Shown: positions 4,768 through 6,276 of the stretch, one piece after another | Position numbering within the stretch: position 1 is the first letter of the stretch | Layout: every line of letters begins with the position of its first letter | Notes under the pieces: model-generated | Database searches by the model: none | Seen by the model: only the letters and a program-made list of their open reading frames with translations | What the model was told of the DNA's origin: nothing | Assembly (NCBI GenBank): GCA_005791855.1 | Contig: SXUH01000220.1 | Coordinates: 1 to 6,276 of the forward strand | Origin: Bdellovibrionales bacterium | GTDB lineage: Bacteria; Bdellovibrionota; Bacteriovoracia; Bacteriovoracales; Bacteriovoracaceae | Direction: 5' to 3' | Length of the DNA: 6,276 nt | Position numbers and translations under genes: made by a program

Positions 4768-6276
4768 TTACTTCGCGATCCCGACGGCCCGGGTCTCTCG
4801 GATCACGGAGACCTTGATCGTGCCCGGGTAGGACATCTCCTGCTCGATCTTCCGCGCGATGTCCCGGGAGAGCATGATGGTCTGCTCGTCGGACACCTTC
4901 TCGTTCTCCACCAGCACCCGGACCTCGCGGCCCGCGGAGATGGCGTAGCTCCGGTGCACACCTTCGAAGCCGTTGACGATCTTCTCGATGTCGGAGAGCC
5001 GGGAGACGTAGGATTCCTTGAGGGCCTTCCTCGCTCCGGGCCGGGCGCCGGAGAGGGCGTCGGCCGCGGCCACGAGGTGCGCGAGGACCGACTCCGGCTT
5101 CTCGTCGTCGTGGTGCGCGCGGATCGCGTGGACGATGTCCGGAGACTCGCCGTACTTCTTCGCGAAGTCCGCTCCGATCACCGCGTGGGACCCCTCCGCC
5201 GAAGCGTCGAGGACCTTGCCGATGTCGTGGATCAGGCCCGCGCGCCGGGCCTGCTTCACGTTGAGCCCGAGCTCGGCCGCCATGTTCCCGGCGAGGAACG
5301 CGGACTCGAGGGCGTGCTGGTACTGGTTCTGGGTGTACGAGGTTCGCCAGTTGAGCGCGCCGATGAGCTTCAGGATCTCCGGGTGCATCCCGTGGACACC
5401 GATCTCCATCTGCGCCTTCTCTCCGAGCTCCCGGAGGCGCGATTCGAACTCGTGCTTGCACTTATCGTAGAACTCTTCGATCTTCGCCGGATGGATCCGG
5501 CCGTCGGCGATGAGCCGCTCGATGGTCATCCGCGAGATCTCCTTCCGGACGACGTTGAAGGAGGAGATCGTCACGATCCCCGGGGTGTCGTCGATGATGA
5601 GGTCCACGCCGCAGATCTGCTCGAAGGCGCGGATGTTCCGACCTTCCCGGCCGATGAGCCGGCCCTTCACTCCGTCGTCGGCGATCTCCACGGAGGAGAT
5701 GGTCTGCTCGGCGACGTACTCACCGGCGAAGCGCTGGATGGCGATCCCGACGATCCGCTTGGCCCGCTTCTCGGCTTCTTCGTTGGCTTCTTCTTCGACC
5801 CGCTTCACTCTAATCGCGGCGTCGACCTTGGCTTCTTCTTCGACCTGGGCGATGAGCTCGGCCTTCGCCTGGTCCTTGGTGAGGCCCGCGACCTGGGTGA
5901 GCTTGCTTGCGAGCTCTTCCTGGATCTCGGCACTCCGCTTGAGTTCCGCATCGAGCTTCTGGACCCGGTTCTCGACTTCGACTTCCTTCTGCTTCACCCG
6001 GTCCGCATCCTTCTGGGCGAGCTCCGACTTCTGCTCGAGGGCGACCTCTTTCTTCGTCAGCCCCCGTTCGAAGTCCGTCAGGTGCTTCTTCTTCTTCTCC
6101 ATCTCGTGCTCGAGCTGGCTGCGCTCGTCGCGGACGATCTGCTTCGCGTCGGCGAGGGCCTTCTTCCGAAGCTCCTCCGCCTCGAGCTGCGCCTTCTTAA
6201 TGATATCGAGGGCGGACCCCTGGTTAACCTTCAGCGCAGCGGCGTGCGTGGCAGTTACGCTAAGGTACGCGCCCAC
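4768..6276 (-). CDS. rny: Ribonuclease Y, 5' end cut by window
   Basis: This is a membrane-anchored endoribonuclease that starts mRNA decay. The window holds 502 residues plus the stop. After a few residues that look like the end of the N-terminal membrane anchor (GAYLSV), a long charged coiled coil runs from about 25 to 190. A KH RNA-binding domain follows with GRLIGREGRNIRAFE (205-219) and LIIDDTPG. The HD catalytic domain then shows H321, the HD pair H350-D351 in LIHDIGK, H364, H388-H389 and D407 in AAADALS. The C-terminal region ends in YPGTIKVSVIRETRAV (483-498), a hallmark of the family. B. subtilis RNase Y has 520 residues, so about 20 N-terminal residues, including most of the anchor, should lie beyond 6276. 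The first codon at the edge is GTG and is probably an internal valine. It is the first visible gene of the block. All catalytic residues are intact. Confidence 0.97.
   Translation of the reverse strand: MGAYLSVTATHAAALKVNQGSALDIIKKAQLEAEELRKKALADAKQIVRDERSQLEHEMEKKKKHLTDFERGLTKKEVALEQKSELAQKDADRVKQKEVEVENRVQKLDAELKRSAEIQEELASKLTQVAGLTKDQAKAELIAQVEEEAKVDAAIRVKRVEEEANEEAEKRAKRIVGIAIQRFAGEYVAEQTISSVEIADDGVKGRLIGREGRNIRAFEQICGVDLIIDDTPGIVTISSFNVVRKEISRMTIERLIADGRIHPAKIEEFYDKCKHEFESRLRELGEKAQMEIGVHGMHPEILKLIGALNWRTSYTQNQYQHALESAFLAGNMAAELGLNVKQARRAGLIHDIGKVLDASAEGSHAVIGADFAKKYGESPDIVHAIRAHHDDEKPESVLAHLVAAADALSGARPGARKALKESYVSRLSDIEKIVNGFEGVHRSYAISAGREVRVLVENEKVSDEQTIMLSRDIARKIEQEMSYPGTIKVSVIRETRAVGIAK

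Noticed and set aside
4085..4831. Plus-strand open frame of 248 codons, and similar ones at 7-495, 2813-3256 and 3690-4325
   Set aside because: These are mirror frames of the SDR, flavoprotein and membrane genes, with low-complexity E/R/G-rich translations and no motif.
5761..6190. CTTCTT-rich repeats
   Set aside because: They encode Glu/Lys-rich heptads of the RNase Y coiled coil and are not DNA repeats.
6274..6276. GTG as the true start of RNase Y
   Set aside because: It sits exactly at the window edge, and the family needs an N-terminal membrane anchor that would lie just upstream; it is more likely an internal valine.
1..6276. CRISPR array, tRNA, rRNA, insertion sequence or attachment site
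   Set aside because: No regularly spaced repeats, cloverleaf, ribosomal sequence, transposase or terminal inverted repeats were seen on either strand.

Overview
The window holds eight protein-coding genes, all on the minus strand, packed with almost no spacing. The only real gap is a 193-base AT-rich region (1811-2003). Both ends are cut: the gene at 6276 (RNase Y) lacks its N-terminus and the gene at 1 (a thioredoxin-reductase-like flavoprotein) lacks its C-terminal part. The host is a bacterium with GC-rich genes; a GC-rich coding line counted near 1021-1080 is about 63% G+C, with mostly G/C-ending codons. RNase Y with a CNNM/CorC transporter would fit many lineages, including Bdellovibrionota, Myxococcota or other delta-type proteobacteria, but no marker here fixes the taxon.

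Block 1, read right to left (6276 to 2004): rny (RNase Y), a classical short-chain dehydrogenase/reductase (SDR), a 140-aa four-helix membrane protein of unknown function, a MutT-like Nudix hydrolase, a 258-aa polytopic membrane protein of unknown function, and a 150-aa protein with two CxxC pairs on the N-terminal side and a third and fourth pair flanking a membrane hairpin. The SDR has its own strong Shine-Dalgarno 23 bases after rny. Each of the next four genes starts inside the stop codon of the one before (ATGA, TTGA, ATGA, ATGA), so this is almost certainly one translationally coupled operon. A 9-bp perfect inverted repeat sits directly before the start codon of the 258-aa protein, where a ribosome binding site would be expected.

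The AT-rich gap separates this block from block 2. It carries a clear extended -10 promoter (TGGTATAAT on the minus strand) and would give the next gene a leader of about 115-120 bases, ending in a pyrimidine-rich stretch. I see no convincing intrinsic terminator for block 1.

Block 2 (1810 to 1): a CNNM/CorC-type transporter with CBS pair and CorC_HlyC domain, followed after one base by the flavoprotein.

Functionally, block 1 joins RNA turnover (RNase Y) and nucleotide hydrolysis (Nudix) to three membrane proteins with no assigned role. Block 2 joins probable divalent-cation (Mg2+/Co2+) export to a redox enzyme. The parts most worth attention are the coupled start/stop chain with its start-site hairpin, and the unassigned membrane pair, especially the zinc-ribbon-like protein whose second cysteine set is split by the membrane hairpin.
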